Assembly: GCA_028875655.1 (NCBI GenBank) | Contig: JAPPCX010000049.1 | Span: 1-48,131, forward strand | Direction of reading: 5' to 3' | DNA: 48,131 bases | Source of the DNA: Chloroflexota bacterium | Lineage (GTDB): Bacteria; Chloroflexota; Dehalococcoidia; Lucifugimonadales; UBA3495 | Part shown: positions 23,968 to 32,023 of the stretch, piece after piece | Position numbering within the stretch: the stretch's first letter is position 1 | Layout of the letters: each line of letters starts with the position of its first letter | Program-made: the position numbers and the translations under genes | The notes under the pieces: model-generated | Seen by the model: only the letters and a program-made list of their open reading frames with translations | What the model was told of the DNA's origin: nothing | The model's database searches: none

Positions 23968-24378
23968 ATGGTCAAACAGGGTGTCGTGCCTGACGATTTT
24001 AACAAACCTTTCTTTGACGCCGCTAACGAAGGTCGTCTGGTGGTGCAGTCTTGCACCGGCAGCGATCGCCTGTATTTCCCGCCCCGTCCCGCCAGTGAAA
24101 TCTGCGGGGAGGGCGAGAGCGTCGTCTGGAAGGAAATGAGCGGACGGGGCACCATCTACAACTACTGTGTGGTGTACGACTGCCCGGTGGCGTCCCTGAA
24201 AGAAGACCTCCCCTTCAACCTAGCCGTCATCATGCTGGACGAGGATCCCGGCATCCTGATGTACTCCCACCTGCCGGGCACCGCGCCCGATGAGGTTCCC
24301 GTTGGCGCCGCCGTCCGCGTCATCTTCGAGGAGACTGCCAACGGCCAGAAGGTTCCCGAGTGGGTGCTGGTCGAATAG
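23968..24378 (+). CDS. DUF35 (OB-fold, acyl-CoA-associated) protein
   Basis: Partner protein of the downstream thiolase, 136 residues. In this family an N-terminal zinc ribbon precedes an OB fold, and the protein forms a complex with a thiolase-like enzyme, channelling acyl-CoA. Here the helix FFDAANEGRLVVQSC is followed by LYFPPRPASEICGEGESVVW, then the OB fold (GRGTIYNYCVVYD, PFNLAVIMLDEDPGILMYSHL, VGAAVRVIFEE). Only single cysteines (SCTGSD, EICGEG) remain of the usual two CxxC pairs, so the ribbon is degenerate and probably metal-free. The start is ATG 23968, with GGGGGA upstream; an ATG 12 bp earlier contains that motif. The thiolase follows at 24456. Confidence 0.8.
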   Translation: MVKQGVVPDDFNKPFFDAANEGRLVVQSCTGSDRLYFPPRPASEICGEGESVVWKEMSGRGTIYNYCVVYDCPVASLKEDLPFNLAVIMLDEDPGILMYSHLPGTAPDEVPVGAAVRVIFEETANGQKVPEWVLVE

Positions 24379-24455
24379 GCGCTCGCGCCGCCGACCCGTC
24401 CACCCGTGAAAGACTGCGAATCGTCGGTACGCAATCAGTACCCAAGGAGTGAGAT

Positions 24456-25787
24456 ATGACCACTCAAATGGCGCCAGAATCAATGTACCGCTCCACCGAG
24501 GGCCTGGGTGTCTGGCCCCACCGCGGCAAGGTTGCCGCCGTTGGAATCGGCCACTCGCCCACCGCCCGCCGCTGGGACGGCCGGGCCGAAACCTCCGTGG
24601 GCGCGCAGAGCATCATGGCCTGCCGCCAGGCCATCGCCGACGCCGGCGTTGACCCCAGCCAGGTTGACGGCATCGTCCTCGTCCCCGTAACCACCACCGG
24701 CGCCCACTGGGACGCCAACACCCCGGTTCCCCAGGACGTGGTCAACGCCTTCAACCCCACCGACGACCCGTTGGACGGCATCGGCCAACTCAGCTCCGAG
24801 TGGCTCCTGAAGAACATGCCGGAGCTCACCAACGTCAAGTTCACCATGTACGCCCCCGGCTGCATGTCCGCCGCCATCGTCATCGCCGCCCAGGCCGTGG
24901 GCGACGGCCTCGCCAGCACCTGCCTCGTCCTCAAGGGCTGGCACAACCTGGAAGGCCGCTACAACCACGGCGGCATCAGCGCGGCCAACGAGGTTCCCGG
25001 CTCCTTCGCCCTCAGCCCTGGCCGCACGCTGTGGGGCGCGCCCGGCTGCTACGGCACCGCCCTCCAGTTTGCCCAATACTGCACCAAGTACGGCAAGCAC
25101 CACGACATGATGGCCCCCTTCATGGAGAACTCCCGCCGCAACGGGCTGCTCTTCCCCGAAGGCTACTGGGCCCAGCATCGCCCCGAGCAGCTCCCGCCGG
25201 AGGACTACCTCAACTCCCGCTGGATTGCCAAGCCGGCCAACCTGTTCGACAACGACATTCCCATCATGGCGTCGGCGGCCTATCTCTTCACCACCGCCGA
25301 GAAAGCCCAGGACATGGCCCAGAAGCCGGTCTATATCCTCGGCCACGCCTCCAGCCGCGGAACCCCCCGCAGCATCACTCCCACCCTGGAAGAAGTCGAA
25401 GCCGAGACCGACTCCACCGGGCGCAAGATCTACGAGAGCGCCGGCATCAGCGCCGACGACCTTTCCTTCGAGAACATGTACGACGGCTTCGCCCAGTTCC
25501 ACCAGTTCCACATCGAGGGGCTGCGCTACCGTGGAATGCAGCGAGGCGACGCGCTGGACTTCTACCAGACCGACATCAGCATCGAGGGGCCGAACCCCAT
25601 CCTGCCCAGCGGCGGCAACATCGGCAGCGGACGCAGCCGCTTCTGGATGCACACCGACTGCATCCAGCAGATCCAGGGTCGCGCCGGCGCCCGCGCCGTA
25701 ACCGGCGTCAAGCCCGAGGTCGCCGTCTCCGGCGGCCCCATGCCCCTGGGCGGCAACTTCACCGTCTGGAGCGCCACCCCCGACTAG
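24456..25787 (+). CDS. Thiolase-fold acyltransferase (SCP-x / lipid-transfer type)
   Basis: Thiolase-superfamily protein of 443 residues, of the non-condensing type that works with DUF35 proteins. Signatures are the N-terminal VAAVGIGHSPTARR, the nucleophilic Cys in YAPGCMSAA (C136), ENMYDGFAQFHQFHIEGL and the C-terminal SGGPMPLGGNF. It is expected to cleave or transfer acyl groups from 3-oxoacyl-CoA-like substrates. The start is ATG at 24456 after AAGGAGTGAG, 77 bp after the DUF35 stop; the order DUF35-thiolase is the canonical pair. The exact substrate is unknown; sterol side chains or branched fatty acids are possibilities for this family. Confidence 0.85.
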   Translation: MTTQMAPESMYRSTEGLGVWPHRGKVAAVGIGHSPTARRWDGRAETSVGAQSIMACRQAIADAGVDPSQVDGIVLVPVTTTGAHWDANTPVPQDVVNAFNPTDDPLDGIGQLSSEWLLKNMPELTNVKFTMYAPGCMSAAIVIAAQAVGDGLASTCLVLKGWHNLEGRYNHGGISAANEVPGSFALSPGRTLWGAPGCYGTALQFAQYCTKYGKHHDMMAPFMENSRRNGLLFPEGYWAQHRPEQLPPEDYLNSRWIAKPANLFDNDIPIMASAAYLFTTAEKAQDMAQKPVYILGHASSRGTPRSITPTLEEVEAETDSTGRKIYESAGISADDLSFENMYDGFAQFHQFHIEGLRYRGMQRGDALDFYQTDISIEGPNPILPSGGNIGSGRSRFWMHTDCIQQIQGRAGARAVTGVKPEVAVSGGPMPLGGNFTVWSATPD

Positions 25788-25813
25788 AAACTGCAACCGA
25801 GGAAAGAAACTAT

Positions 25814-26167
25814 ATGGCAATTCTGATCAGCTTCGACATTGACGGCACGCTGGAGGTGGGAGACCCGCCCGGCCCCCTGACCATGGACATGGTTCGCATC
25901 GTCCAGGAAAAGGGATTCCTCATCGGCAGTTGCTCCGACCGCCCGCCCACCAGCCAGCGCTCCCTTTGGGAAGAATACGACATCCATGTGGACTTTACCG
26001 TCGCCAAGCACCTGCTGGCCGGCGTCAAGTCCGATTTCGAAGCTGACGCCTACTACCACATCGGCGACCGCGAGGACTTGGACCGCCAGATGGCCTTGCG
26101 CGTCGGGTTCGATTTCCTGTGGCCGGATGAGGCAGCGGAGAAGTCCTGGTTCGAGCCCGACGCCTGA
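25814..26167 (+). CDS. Small HAD-superfamily phosphatase-like protein
   Basis: A compact 117 residue HAD-fold protein. Motif I is FDIDGTL (D8, D10), motif II is probably GSCSDR, a Lys (AKHLLAGVK) may serve as motif III, and HIGDREDLDRQMA carries the motif IV acidic residues. There is no room for a cap domain, so it should act on a macromolecular or large substrate, or need oligomerisation. The ATG at 25814 is preceded by GAGGAAAG and lies 26 bp after the thiolase stop, which makes it the last gene of that operon. The phosphate substrate is not deducible. Confidence 0.72.
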   Translation: MAILISFDIDGTLEVGDPPGPLTMDMVRIVQEKGFLIGSCSDRPPTSQRSLWEEYDIHVDFTVAKHLLAGVKSDFEADAYYHIGDREDLDRQMALRVGFDFLWPDEAAEKSWFEPDA

Positions 26168-26232
26168 ATCCACAACGCGAAAGCCGGCAGGGACGGGCGC
26201 AAGACCCGCCCGACTCCAAAATCCCGAAACCC

Positions 26233-26260
26233 GTAGGGGCGAATAATTATTCGCCCCTAC
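26233..26260. repeat. Perfect 28 bp palindrome, dispersed family
   Basis: A fully symmetrical sequence with arms GTAGGGGCGAATAA and TTATTCGCCCCTAC. It lies between the convergent HAD and peptidase genes, where it would form a strong RNA hairpin in both directions. Related copies occur at 30134-30162 and 41165-41192. Confidence 0.85.
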
Positions 26261-26270
26261 ACGCATCTCG

Positions 26271-27623
26271 TTAGACCGTTGCCAGCGACCCCATCGGGTC
26301 CCATGGCGGCAGCACGATGGGCTCCAGGTCCAGCGCGCGCTGCAACTCCTCGGGCAGGTAGCTCTTGGGCGCGGCGATCTCAAACATGTACTCGGCGAAC
26401 CAGGAATCGTTCATCAGGAAGAACCCCTTGTCGCCCACCTTGTCGTCCCAGCTGTTCTCCACCCGCCACCGGCGCGGCTTGCCCTCCACTACGTCCACGC
26501 CGGTGAACAGCATGGCGTGAGTCATCGCCGTCTGGTGGTACTCCAGACGATCCGCCTTGTCCATCTCGAAATCGGCGTTATAGACGCTGGCGTAGTCGAA
26601 CAGCTCGGCGTCCCACAGCCCCTTGTCGCGGTGCATCTGCTTGCCGGTGTCGCAGCCCATCCACACGGGCTTGCCATCCTGCAGCATCCGCATGGCGATG
26701 TCCTTCATCAGCTCGATGTCCACGTTCAGGTAGGTGATGCGCGTGCCGTCCACCACGTTGCCCAGGTATTGCACCGTGTAGGTGCGGCCCGGCGGGCTGG
26801 ACTCCCGGGGGTCATGCACCAGGCACACGAACTCCTCCATGGGCGTGGCAATGTACTTCTCGGCGAACTCCAACGGTGTCATGCTGCCGTCCCGGTGAAA
26901 CTCGCCTTCCTTGTCCTTCCACTGCCAGTCGAACTCCGCCGGCGGATTGCCCAGGTGGATGCACAGGATCCGGTAGATGGCTTGCAGCGATTCCTGCTTG
27001 GCCTCGCGCATTTTGTCCAGGCCGGCTTCGTCGGAGTACAGGCGGCGGATGTTGCGCGCGCCCTGGCGTACCTGGTAGTTGAGTCCGGCGTTCATGCGCA
27101 TGGAGTTGCCCGAGCTTTCCGTCTCCGGCATCACGGTCTTGGGGACAACGCCGTGTTTGCGCACCAGGCTCACGAACATATCCCACTGGCCGCCGTCGCC
27201 CAGAGGTTGGTTCAGCAGCCACGCCACCACGCGGTCGTCGATGGGCCGGTCGGCGGTTTCGATGACGGCTTCGAGGATGTAGTTGGCCCGCTCCATCTTG
27301 TCCCAGAACATCACGTAGCTCTGGCTGAACTCAAACTCCTTCACGTTCAGCAGGTTGCGCGTCTCCGAGCGGAACAGGTTGAGGCCGGCGAACATCCAGC
27401 AGCGCCCTGAGCGGGCCTGGTTGGTAACGCTCCAGTCGTCCAGCACCGTGGAGAACGAGTTGGTCGCCTGCACGACGATGTTGCGGTTGAGCGCCACGTC
27501 GTTCACGTCGTGCTGCGTAACCACGTTCTGCATCAACTGGTGAGCCGGCTGCGCCTCGTAAGCCTCCTGGAAATTGGACAGGGTCGCGCCGTCAAGGGCG
27601 CCGGGATTGGTCTGTGTGGTCAT
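26271..27623 (-). CDS. pepC: Aminopeptidase C / bleomycin hydrolase-like C1 peptidase
   Basis: Papain-fold cysteine aminopeptidase of 450 residues, the length of bacterial PepC. The catalytic residues are all present: Q69 and C75 in NQARSGRCWMFAGLN, H369 in THAMLFTGV and N390 in RVENSWDD. It is expected to be a cytosolic hexamer that trims N-terminal residues of peptides. The start is the ATG at 27623, preceded by GGGAG; an upstream in-frame codon adds 11 residues without homology. It is followed at the 3' side by a 28 bp palindrome, and preceded 19 bp upstream by the cysteine desulfurase gene, so the two are probably co-transcribed. Confidence 0.9.
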   Translation of the reverse strand: MTTQTNPGALDGATLSNFQEAYEAQPAHQLMQNVVTQHDVNDVALNRNIVVQATNSFSTVLDDWSVTNQARSGRCWMFAGLNLFRSETRNLLNVKEFEFSQSYVMFWDKMERANYILEAVIETADRPIDDRVVAWLLNQPLGDGGQWDMFVSLVRKHGVVPKTVMPETESSGNSMRMNAGLNYQVRQGARNIRRLYSDEAGLDKMREAKQESLQAIYRILCIHLGNPPAEFDWQWKDKEGEFHRDGSMTPLEFAEKYIATPMEEFVCLVHDPRESSPPGRTYTVQYLGNVVDGTRITYLNVDIELMKDIAMRMLQDGKPVWMGCDTGKQMHRDKGLWDAELFDYASVYNADFEMDKADRLEYHQTAMTHAMLFTGVDVVEGKPRRWRVENSWDDKVGDKGFFLMNDSWFAEYMFEIAAPKSYLPEELQRALDLEPIVLPPWDPMGSLATV

Positions 27624-27642
27624 TTCTTGTCTCCCTTTTGTG

Positions 27643-28797
27643 TCAATTCGCCGCAACCGCTCCAGCCGGCGACAACCTCCCCACCACCTCCGTTATCTCT
27701 GCCACCGCCCGGTCAACCTCATCGGCAGTGGTGAATCGCCCCACGGTCAGCCGCAGCGTTCCCATGGCGTACTCCGTAGGCACGCCCATCGCCTGCAAGA
27801 CGTGGGAAACCTCCACCTGGTCGCTGTGGCACGCCGCGCCTGCCGATGCCGCCACGGTAGGCAGGCTCGCCAGCGCCCGGTCGGCCTCCACGCCGCGAAA
27901 CGCGATGCTGCACGTGTTGGGCAGTCGCCGTTCGGGATGGCCGTTGACTCTCGCGTCGTGCCCCGATTCCAGCAGGCCCGCCTCCAGGCGATCCCGCATG
28001 GCCCTCATGTGGTCGGCGTATTCCGCAAGGTTCTGCTCAATCAACTCGCACGCCTTGCCCAGGCCCGCCATCTCGATGACGTTCTCGGTGCCGGCCCGCC
28101 GGTTCTGCTCGTGGTTGGCGCCGTGCATCAGCTTTGCCAGCTCGACGCCGGGGCGGATGTACAGGGCGCCGATGCCCTTGGGCGCGTACAGCTTGTGGCC
28201 GGCCACCGACAGCAGGTCAACGCCCAGGTCGTCCACCTTCACCGCAATCTTGCCGATGGACTGGGCGCAATCACTGTGAACCAATACGCCACGCCGGTGG
28301 GCGATCTCCGCAATCTCGGCGATGGGCAGGATGGTCCCCACCTCGTTGTTGGCGTGCATGATGGTTACCAACAGCGTTTCGGGGGTGATGGCATCCTCAA
28401 CATCCTGGGGATTTACCATGCCGTACTCGTCAACCGGCAGGTATGTGGTACGAATGCCGTACTTTTCCAGGTAGCGGCACACCTCGGTAACCGCCGGATG
28501 CTCCACCACCGTCGTGATGATGTGGTCGCCCCGCTCCCGGTACGCGCTGACCACGCCCCGGATGGCGTGGTTGTTGGCCTCGGTGCCGCCGCTGGTGAAG
28601 ATCAGGTCGTCCTCGGCGCATCCCAGCATACCGGCCACCTGGTCTCGGGCGTTATCAACGCCCTCTCGCGCCGCCACGCCGAAGGAGTGCCCGCTGGACG
28701 GGTTGCCGAAAAGCCCATGCACAAAGGGCAGCATGGCCTCGGCGACCTGAGGGTCAATGGGCGTCGTCGCGTTGTAGTCCAGGTAAATATCGCTCAT
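27643..28797 (-). CDS. Cysteine desulfurase (NifS/IscS family)
   Basis: PLP-dependent enzyme of 384 residues that removes sulfur from cysteine for Fe-S clusters or thio-cofactors. Visible features: YLDYNATTP at the N terminus, TSGGTEANNHAI, HSDCAQSIGK, the PLP lysine in SVAGHKLYAPKG (K202), RRAGTENV, and the catalytic Cys loop SAGAACHSD (C323). It is an NifS-like member rather than a SufS. No scaffold (IscU/NifU) gene lies next to it. The start ATG at 28797 opens just inside a palindromic repeat region. The PepC gene follows after 19 bp. Confidence 0.9.
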   Translation of the reverse strand: MSDIYLDYNATTPIDPQVAEAMLPFVHGLFGNPSSGHSFGVAAREGVDNARDQVAGMLGCAEDDLIFTSGGTEANNHAIRGVVSAYRERGDHIITTVVEHPAVTEVCRYLEKYGIRTTYLPVDEYGMVNPQDVEDAITPETLLVTIMHANNEVGTILPIAEIAEIAHRRGVLVHSDCAQSIGKIAVKVDDLGVDLLSVAGHKLYAPKGIGALYIRPGVELAKLMHGANHEQNRRAGTENVIEMAGLGKACELIEQNLAEYADHMRAMRDRLEAGLLESGHDARVNGHPERRLPNTCSIAFRGVEADRALASLPTVAASAGAACHSDQVEVSHVLQAMGVPTEYAMGTLRLTVGRFTTADEVDRAVAEITEVVGRLSPAGAVAAN

Positions 28798-28826
28798 GTT
28801 TCGGCTCTGGGGAATCGTGTGGTTGT

Positions 28827-28926
28827 CTGAATCAAGATTTGCCGGATTTGAAGATTTACAGGATTACGTTGCTACTTTCCGCTAACGCTCTAATCCTGAT
28901 AATCCCGAAAATCCTGATTCAGACGA
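28827..28926. repeat. Long imperfect palindromic (MITE-like) element
   Basis: About 100 bp whose ends GTCTGAATCAAGATTT (28827-28842) and AAATCCTGATTCAGAC (28911-28926) are inverted repeats with one mismatch. The inner CAGGATTA (28861-28868) pairs with TAATCCTG (28893-28900). The whole folds into a long hairpin. It lies between the desulfurase and ion channel genes. Confidence 0.75.
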
Positions 28927-28974
28927 ATAGCCAATCGGCTTGAAAGCTCCGCCGCATTATAACTGAACCGGACG

Positions 28975-29811
28975 CTACGGATGCGATGGTCGGTTCCCAT
29001 CGTCATCATCCGCCTCTAACCGCCGCTCCAACCGCTCCAGCGTCTCCCGCGCCGCTCGAACCTCCTGCATCAGCTGTTCGCGGGACACCGGCCCCTCAAT
29101 CTCCGGGGGGCGCTCCCGCTTGGCGTCGTCCAGGCTGTTGATGATGATGGCGATGAACATGTTGATCACCACGAACGTGCCCACCACCACGAAACTGACG
29201 AAGTACAGCCACGCCCACGGGTAATGCCGCATCGCCGTGTCCATCACGTTTGTCCAGTTGTCCAGCGTGATGATGTTGAACAGCGTCAGCACCGACAAAC
29301 CAAGGTTGCCCCAGCGCGCCGGGTCGAGCTCATGGAACAGGTGGTACCCCATGATCGCGTAGATGTACACCACGATGCTCATCAGCATGATCACGTGGCC
29401 CACGCTGGGGATGGCGCGCACCAGCGCCGCCACGATGAGCCGCAGGTCGCGTATCGCCGAGATCAGCCGCACCACCCGCAGCAGCCGCGCCAGCCGCGCG
29501 ATCATGGCGAACTGGCCGGTCGCCGGCACCAGCGCGAACACAATCACCAGGAAGTCGAATATGTTCCAGCCGTCCCGGAAATACCGCCAGGACCGCGGCC
29601 ACTGCGCCAGTATCTTCAGCGCCGCCTCGACGATGAACACCCACAGCGCAACCTCGTTGCCTATCCGCAGCCACTCGCCGTAAAGCCGGTCAACGGCGCC
29701 GGAAGTCTCCAGACCCAGGATGATGCCGTTCACAATGATGACGGCGATGATGAAGTATTCGAACCAGGTAGCGTTGACCAGGCGTGAGGCGAAATCTACA
29801 AGGCGATACAT
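28975..29811 (-). CDS. Bacterial voltage-gated cation channel (NaChBac/BacNav-like)
   Basis: Single-domain six-helix ion channel of 278 residues that would form a tetramer. Membrane segments: S1 about 17-36, S2 50-68, S3 83-99, S4 102-121 with gating arginines R106, R109, R112, R115 and R121, pore and S5/S6 142-227. The selectivity filter is TLDNW (182-186) where NaChBac and NavAb have TLESW, so the acidic ring is Asp instead of Glu and is followed by Asn. The C terminus (243-268) is a coiled coil (REQLMQEVRAARETLERLERR), as in other BacNav tetramers. Sodium or calcium selectivity cannot be deduced. A small coiled-coil membrane protein is encoded just upstream (14 bp gap), so the two are probably one unit. 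Confidence 0.85.
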   Translation of the reverse strand: MYRLVDFASRLVNATWFEYFIIAVIIVNGIILGLETSGAVDRLYGEWLRIGNEVALWVFIVEAALKILAQWPRSWRYFRDGWNIFDFLVIVFALVPATGQFAMIARLARLLRVVRLISAIRDLRLIVAALVRAIPSVGHVIMLMSIVVYIYAIMGYHLFHELDPARWGNLGLSVLTLFNIITLDNWTNVMDTAMRHYPWAWLYFVSFVVVGTFVVINMFIAIIINSLDDAKRERPPEIEGPVSREQLMQEVRAARETLERLERRLEADDDDGNRPSHP

Positions 29812-29825
29812 GGCAGAGCGGGTGG

Positions 29826-30095
29826 TCAGTCTGCCGGCAGGTTGAACACCACGTTACCGTCGATGTCGTGGCGATGGTTGGCCAGGGCTGCCACCATGCG
29901 GTTGAGCTGCTGCATCTCGGCGATGAGGGTGTCAACCTTCGTTTCCAATCGGTCGATCCGATCGCCCAAGTCGTCCACCTGGCGGCTCATGCGACCCCAT
30001 ACATATAGGCCCCTGCCCACCAGCGCAATCAGCGTCAGGCCGACGCCCAAGGCCGCCAAAAGCAGGTAAAGCTGTGATACGGCAATCGTTTCCAC
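29826..30095 (-). CDS. Small membrane protein with coiled coil and NHRHD tail
   Basis: Function not recognised. One N-terminal membrane helix (LYLLLAALGVGLTLIALVG), a heptad-repeat coiled coil (VDDLGDRIDRLETKVDTLIAE), and a C-terminal tail ALANHRHDIDGNVVFNLPAD. The same tail (ALANHRHD, DGN, VFN, P) ends the protein at 34247-34543, so this is a small family. The start is placed at GTG 30095 because GGAAGGG precedes it at 5 bp; GTG 30125 is the alternative (99 residues). It lies 14 bp upstream of the cation channel gene and could be an accessory or auxiliary subunit. That link is only positional. Confidence 0.6.
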   Translation of the reverse strand: METIAVSQLYLLLAALGVGLTLIALVGRGLYVWGRMSRQVDDLGDRIDRLETKVDTLIAEMQQLNRMVAALANHRHDIDGNVVFNLPAD

Positions 30096-30133
30096 TGCGT
30101 CCCTTCCAGAGTCGTTGGTAGCCACATTATAGC

Positions 30134-30162
30134 GTAGGGGCGAATAATCATTCGCCCCCTAA
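30134..30162. repeat. Copy of the GTAGGGGCGAAT palindrome
   Basis: Arms GTAGGGGCGAATAAT and CATTCGCCCCCTAA, a slightly diverged copy of the perfect palindrome at 26233-26260, placed between the bicupin gene and the small membrane protein gene. Confidence 0.75.
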
Positions 30163-30212
30163 TCTTGTCCCTCTCCAATCAAGGAAGAGGGCTGAGGTGA
30201 AGGCGGAACGCG

Positions 30213-31286
30213 CTACCCCCTGAAAATGCCGGTAATCGGCTGGTGGCCAGCGTTCTCTTCGTAGGGTTCTTCACGGTACAGCGACAGGTCCTTCAGCACC
30301 GGGATGTCCTGGATGGAGAACAGCACCGCCCCTTCGGACCCCTCGTTGGCGTGTTCGTGCCACACCCACGGCGGAACCACGAAGAAATCGCCCTCGCTCC
30401 AGTCGAATCGCTGCCCGTCGATCACGCTGTAGCCCTCGCCCTGATAGACCTGGTACACACCGCAACTGGTCTGCCGATGCGCCCGCGTGCGGATGCCGGG
30501 ACGAATCATCTGCGCCCAGCAGGTCATGGAACGCAGCACCGGCCCGCCCGTGACCGGGTCGCTGAACTCCATCGCCACGTCGTCAAAGGGGCTGGCATCC
30601 ACTTCGGCCAGGCGTTGCAGGGCCTCGTAGGTCTTGTCCCACTTGTAGTGCCATAGCGGGGAATAGTCCAGCTTCGGGTCTTCCCAGGCCGGACGCAGCG
30701 CGCCGGACGCGAACTTGCGCTCCGATTCGGCCACGCCGACGATGGGCTGCTGGTCCTCGGGATAGGCTTCGTAGAAGTTAGCCCGCAGGTAGCGCACCAG
30801 CGGAACGTCCAGCCCGTCCAGCCAGATCATCGGCCCGTCGCCCTCGTTGGCGTGGTCGTGCCAAGTCCACGACGGCGTCAGGATCAGGTCGCCCGGCTCC
30901 ATCCAGCACTTGTCGCCCTCCACGGTGGTGTAGGCGCCCTCCCCTTTCAGGATCCACCGGATGGCCGTGGGCGTGTGGCGATGGGCCGGCGCACACTCGC
31001 CGGGCAGCAGCAGTTGCAGCGCGGCGGTGATGGTATGGGTGGTGCCGCGGTCCAGCCCCGGCGTAGCCAGCCGCAAGGTACGCCGCTCCACGTCCCGGTC
31101 GGGCGTAACCAGTTCGCCGCTCTTCAGCACCAGCGGCTCCACCTCGGCCCAACGCCAAAGGTAGGGCTCCATAACCGGGAGAGGCTGGCCTTCGCCCTGC
31201 AACCATCCGGGTTTCAACTGGATCTGGTCGGTTGTTTCGTAATACTGCCGCTCATCCTCGGTGCGAATCGTATCCGGTAGCGCCAT
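30213..31286 (-). CDS. Gentisate 1,2-dioxygenase-like bicupin
   Basis: Two-cupin protein of 357 residues, likely an Fe(II) ring-cleaving dioxygenase acting on a hydroxylated aromatic acid. Cupin 1 (PAHRHTPTAIRWILKGEGAY, then PSWTWHDHANEG) keeps the HxH and distal His ligands. Cupin 2 (RAHRQTSCGVYQVYQGEGYS, then PPWVWHEHANEG) has Gln in place of the second His. Gentisate dioxygenases bind iron mainly in the first cupin, so activity is plausible. The start ATG at 31286 is preceded by GAGGAGG. It is divergent from the carboxymuconolactone-decarboxylase-like gene at 31463. The ring substrate (gentisate, salicylate or 1-hydroxy-2-naphthoate) cannot be told apart. Confidence 0.78.
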   Translation of the reverse strand: MALPDTIRTEDERQYYETTDQIQLKPGWLQGEGQPLPVMEPYLWRWAEVEPLVLKSGELVTPDRDVERRTLRLATPGLDRGTTHTITAALQLLLPGECAPAHRHTPTAIRWILKGEGAYTTVEGDKCWMEPGDLILTPSWTWHDHANEGDGPMIWLDGLDVPLVRYLRANFYEAYPEDQQPIVGVAESERKFASGALRPAWEDPKLDYSPLWHYKWDKTYEALQRLAEVDASPFDDVAMEFSDPVTGGPVLRSMTCWAQMIRPGIRTRAHRQTSCGVYQVYQGEGYSVIDGQRFDWSEGDFFVVPPWVWHEHANEGSEGAVLFSIQDIPVLKDLSLYREEPYEENAGHQPITGIFRG

Positions 31287-31462
31287 CGGATTGCCTCCTC
31301 TCGTTAGGATTCGTCGCTGTCTTCCGTCGCTTCACTGGTACCTGTGCGGATTGTAGTCGTGTCGGCCCGATATGTCACGCATCGCGTGAATGGTAGAATC
31401 AGCCGCGCGCCCCAGGCACATCGCCAGCCGACCCGACGCAATCTCAGCCGTGGAGGACAATC

Positions 31463-32023
31463 ATGGCCCGACTACCCATCGTTACCCGAGACATGGTGCC
31501 CGCAGAGTTCCAGGACGCCTTCGACGAATTGACCCGCGACACCGGCGGAACCATCACCGGCGGCCCCTACTCCATCGCCATCAACAGCCCCGAGATGGCG
31601 CGCCGGCGCAGCAGCCTCACCAACTACCTGCGTTTCGAGAGCACCTTCTCCAAGCGCATCCAGGAGCTGGCGATCCTGGTCACCGCCCGCAATTTCGACT
31701 GCCCCTACATCTGGAACGCCCATGCGCCGGCCGCCCGCCGTGAGGGTGTCGCCGACGCCCTGGTGGACGCCATCCGCGACCGCCAACCCCTGCCCGCGAT
31801 GGCCGCCGACGAGCAGGCCATCGTCAACTTCTGCAACGAGTTCTACGCCAACCACCGCATATCCGCGTCAACCTTCCAGATTGCCCTGGAGCAGTTCGGG
31901 GCGCAGCACCTGGTGGAGATCACCGCGCTCATGGGCAACTACGCCCAGACCGCCTTCTTCCTCAACGCCTTCGAGGTCGAGCTCCCCGCCGAGCGCACCG
32001 AACCCGTCCTGCCGGTAAGCTAG
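31463..32023 (+). CDS. Carboxymuconolactone decarboxylase / AhpD-like protein
   Basis: 186 residue all-helical protein of the CMD family. It carries LAILVTARNFDCPYIWNAHAPAARREGV, where the usual E-C-x-x-C or Q-Y-x-W-x-x-H motif appears as C-P-Y-I-W-N-A-H, and VDAIRDRQPLPAMAADEQAIVNFCNEF, typical of the lactone-decarboxylase branch rather than the alkylhydroperoxidase branch. It may decarboxylate a muconolactone-like intermediate, which fits the neighbouring ring-cleaving bicupin. The start is ATG 31463 after GGAGGACAATC. Its stop shares a CTAG with the stop of the convergent gene, so the two coding regions overlap by four bases. Confidence 0.75.
   Translation: MARLPIVTRDMVPAEFQDAFDELTRDTGGTITGGPYSIAINSPEMARRRSSLTNYLRFESTFSKRIQELAILVTARNFDCPYIWNAHAPAARREGVADALVDAIRDRQPLPAMAADEQAIVNFCNEFYANHRISASTFQIALEQFGAQHLVEITALMGNYAQTAFFLNAFEVELPAERTEPVLPVS

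Noticed and set aside
24480-25820. A 446 residue minus-strand frame across the thiolase
   Set aside because: Codon shadow of a G+C-rich gene; the forward strand carries family motifs and a ribosome site.
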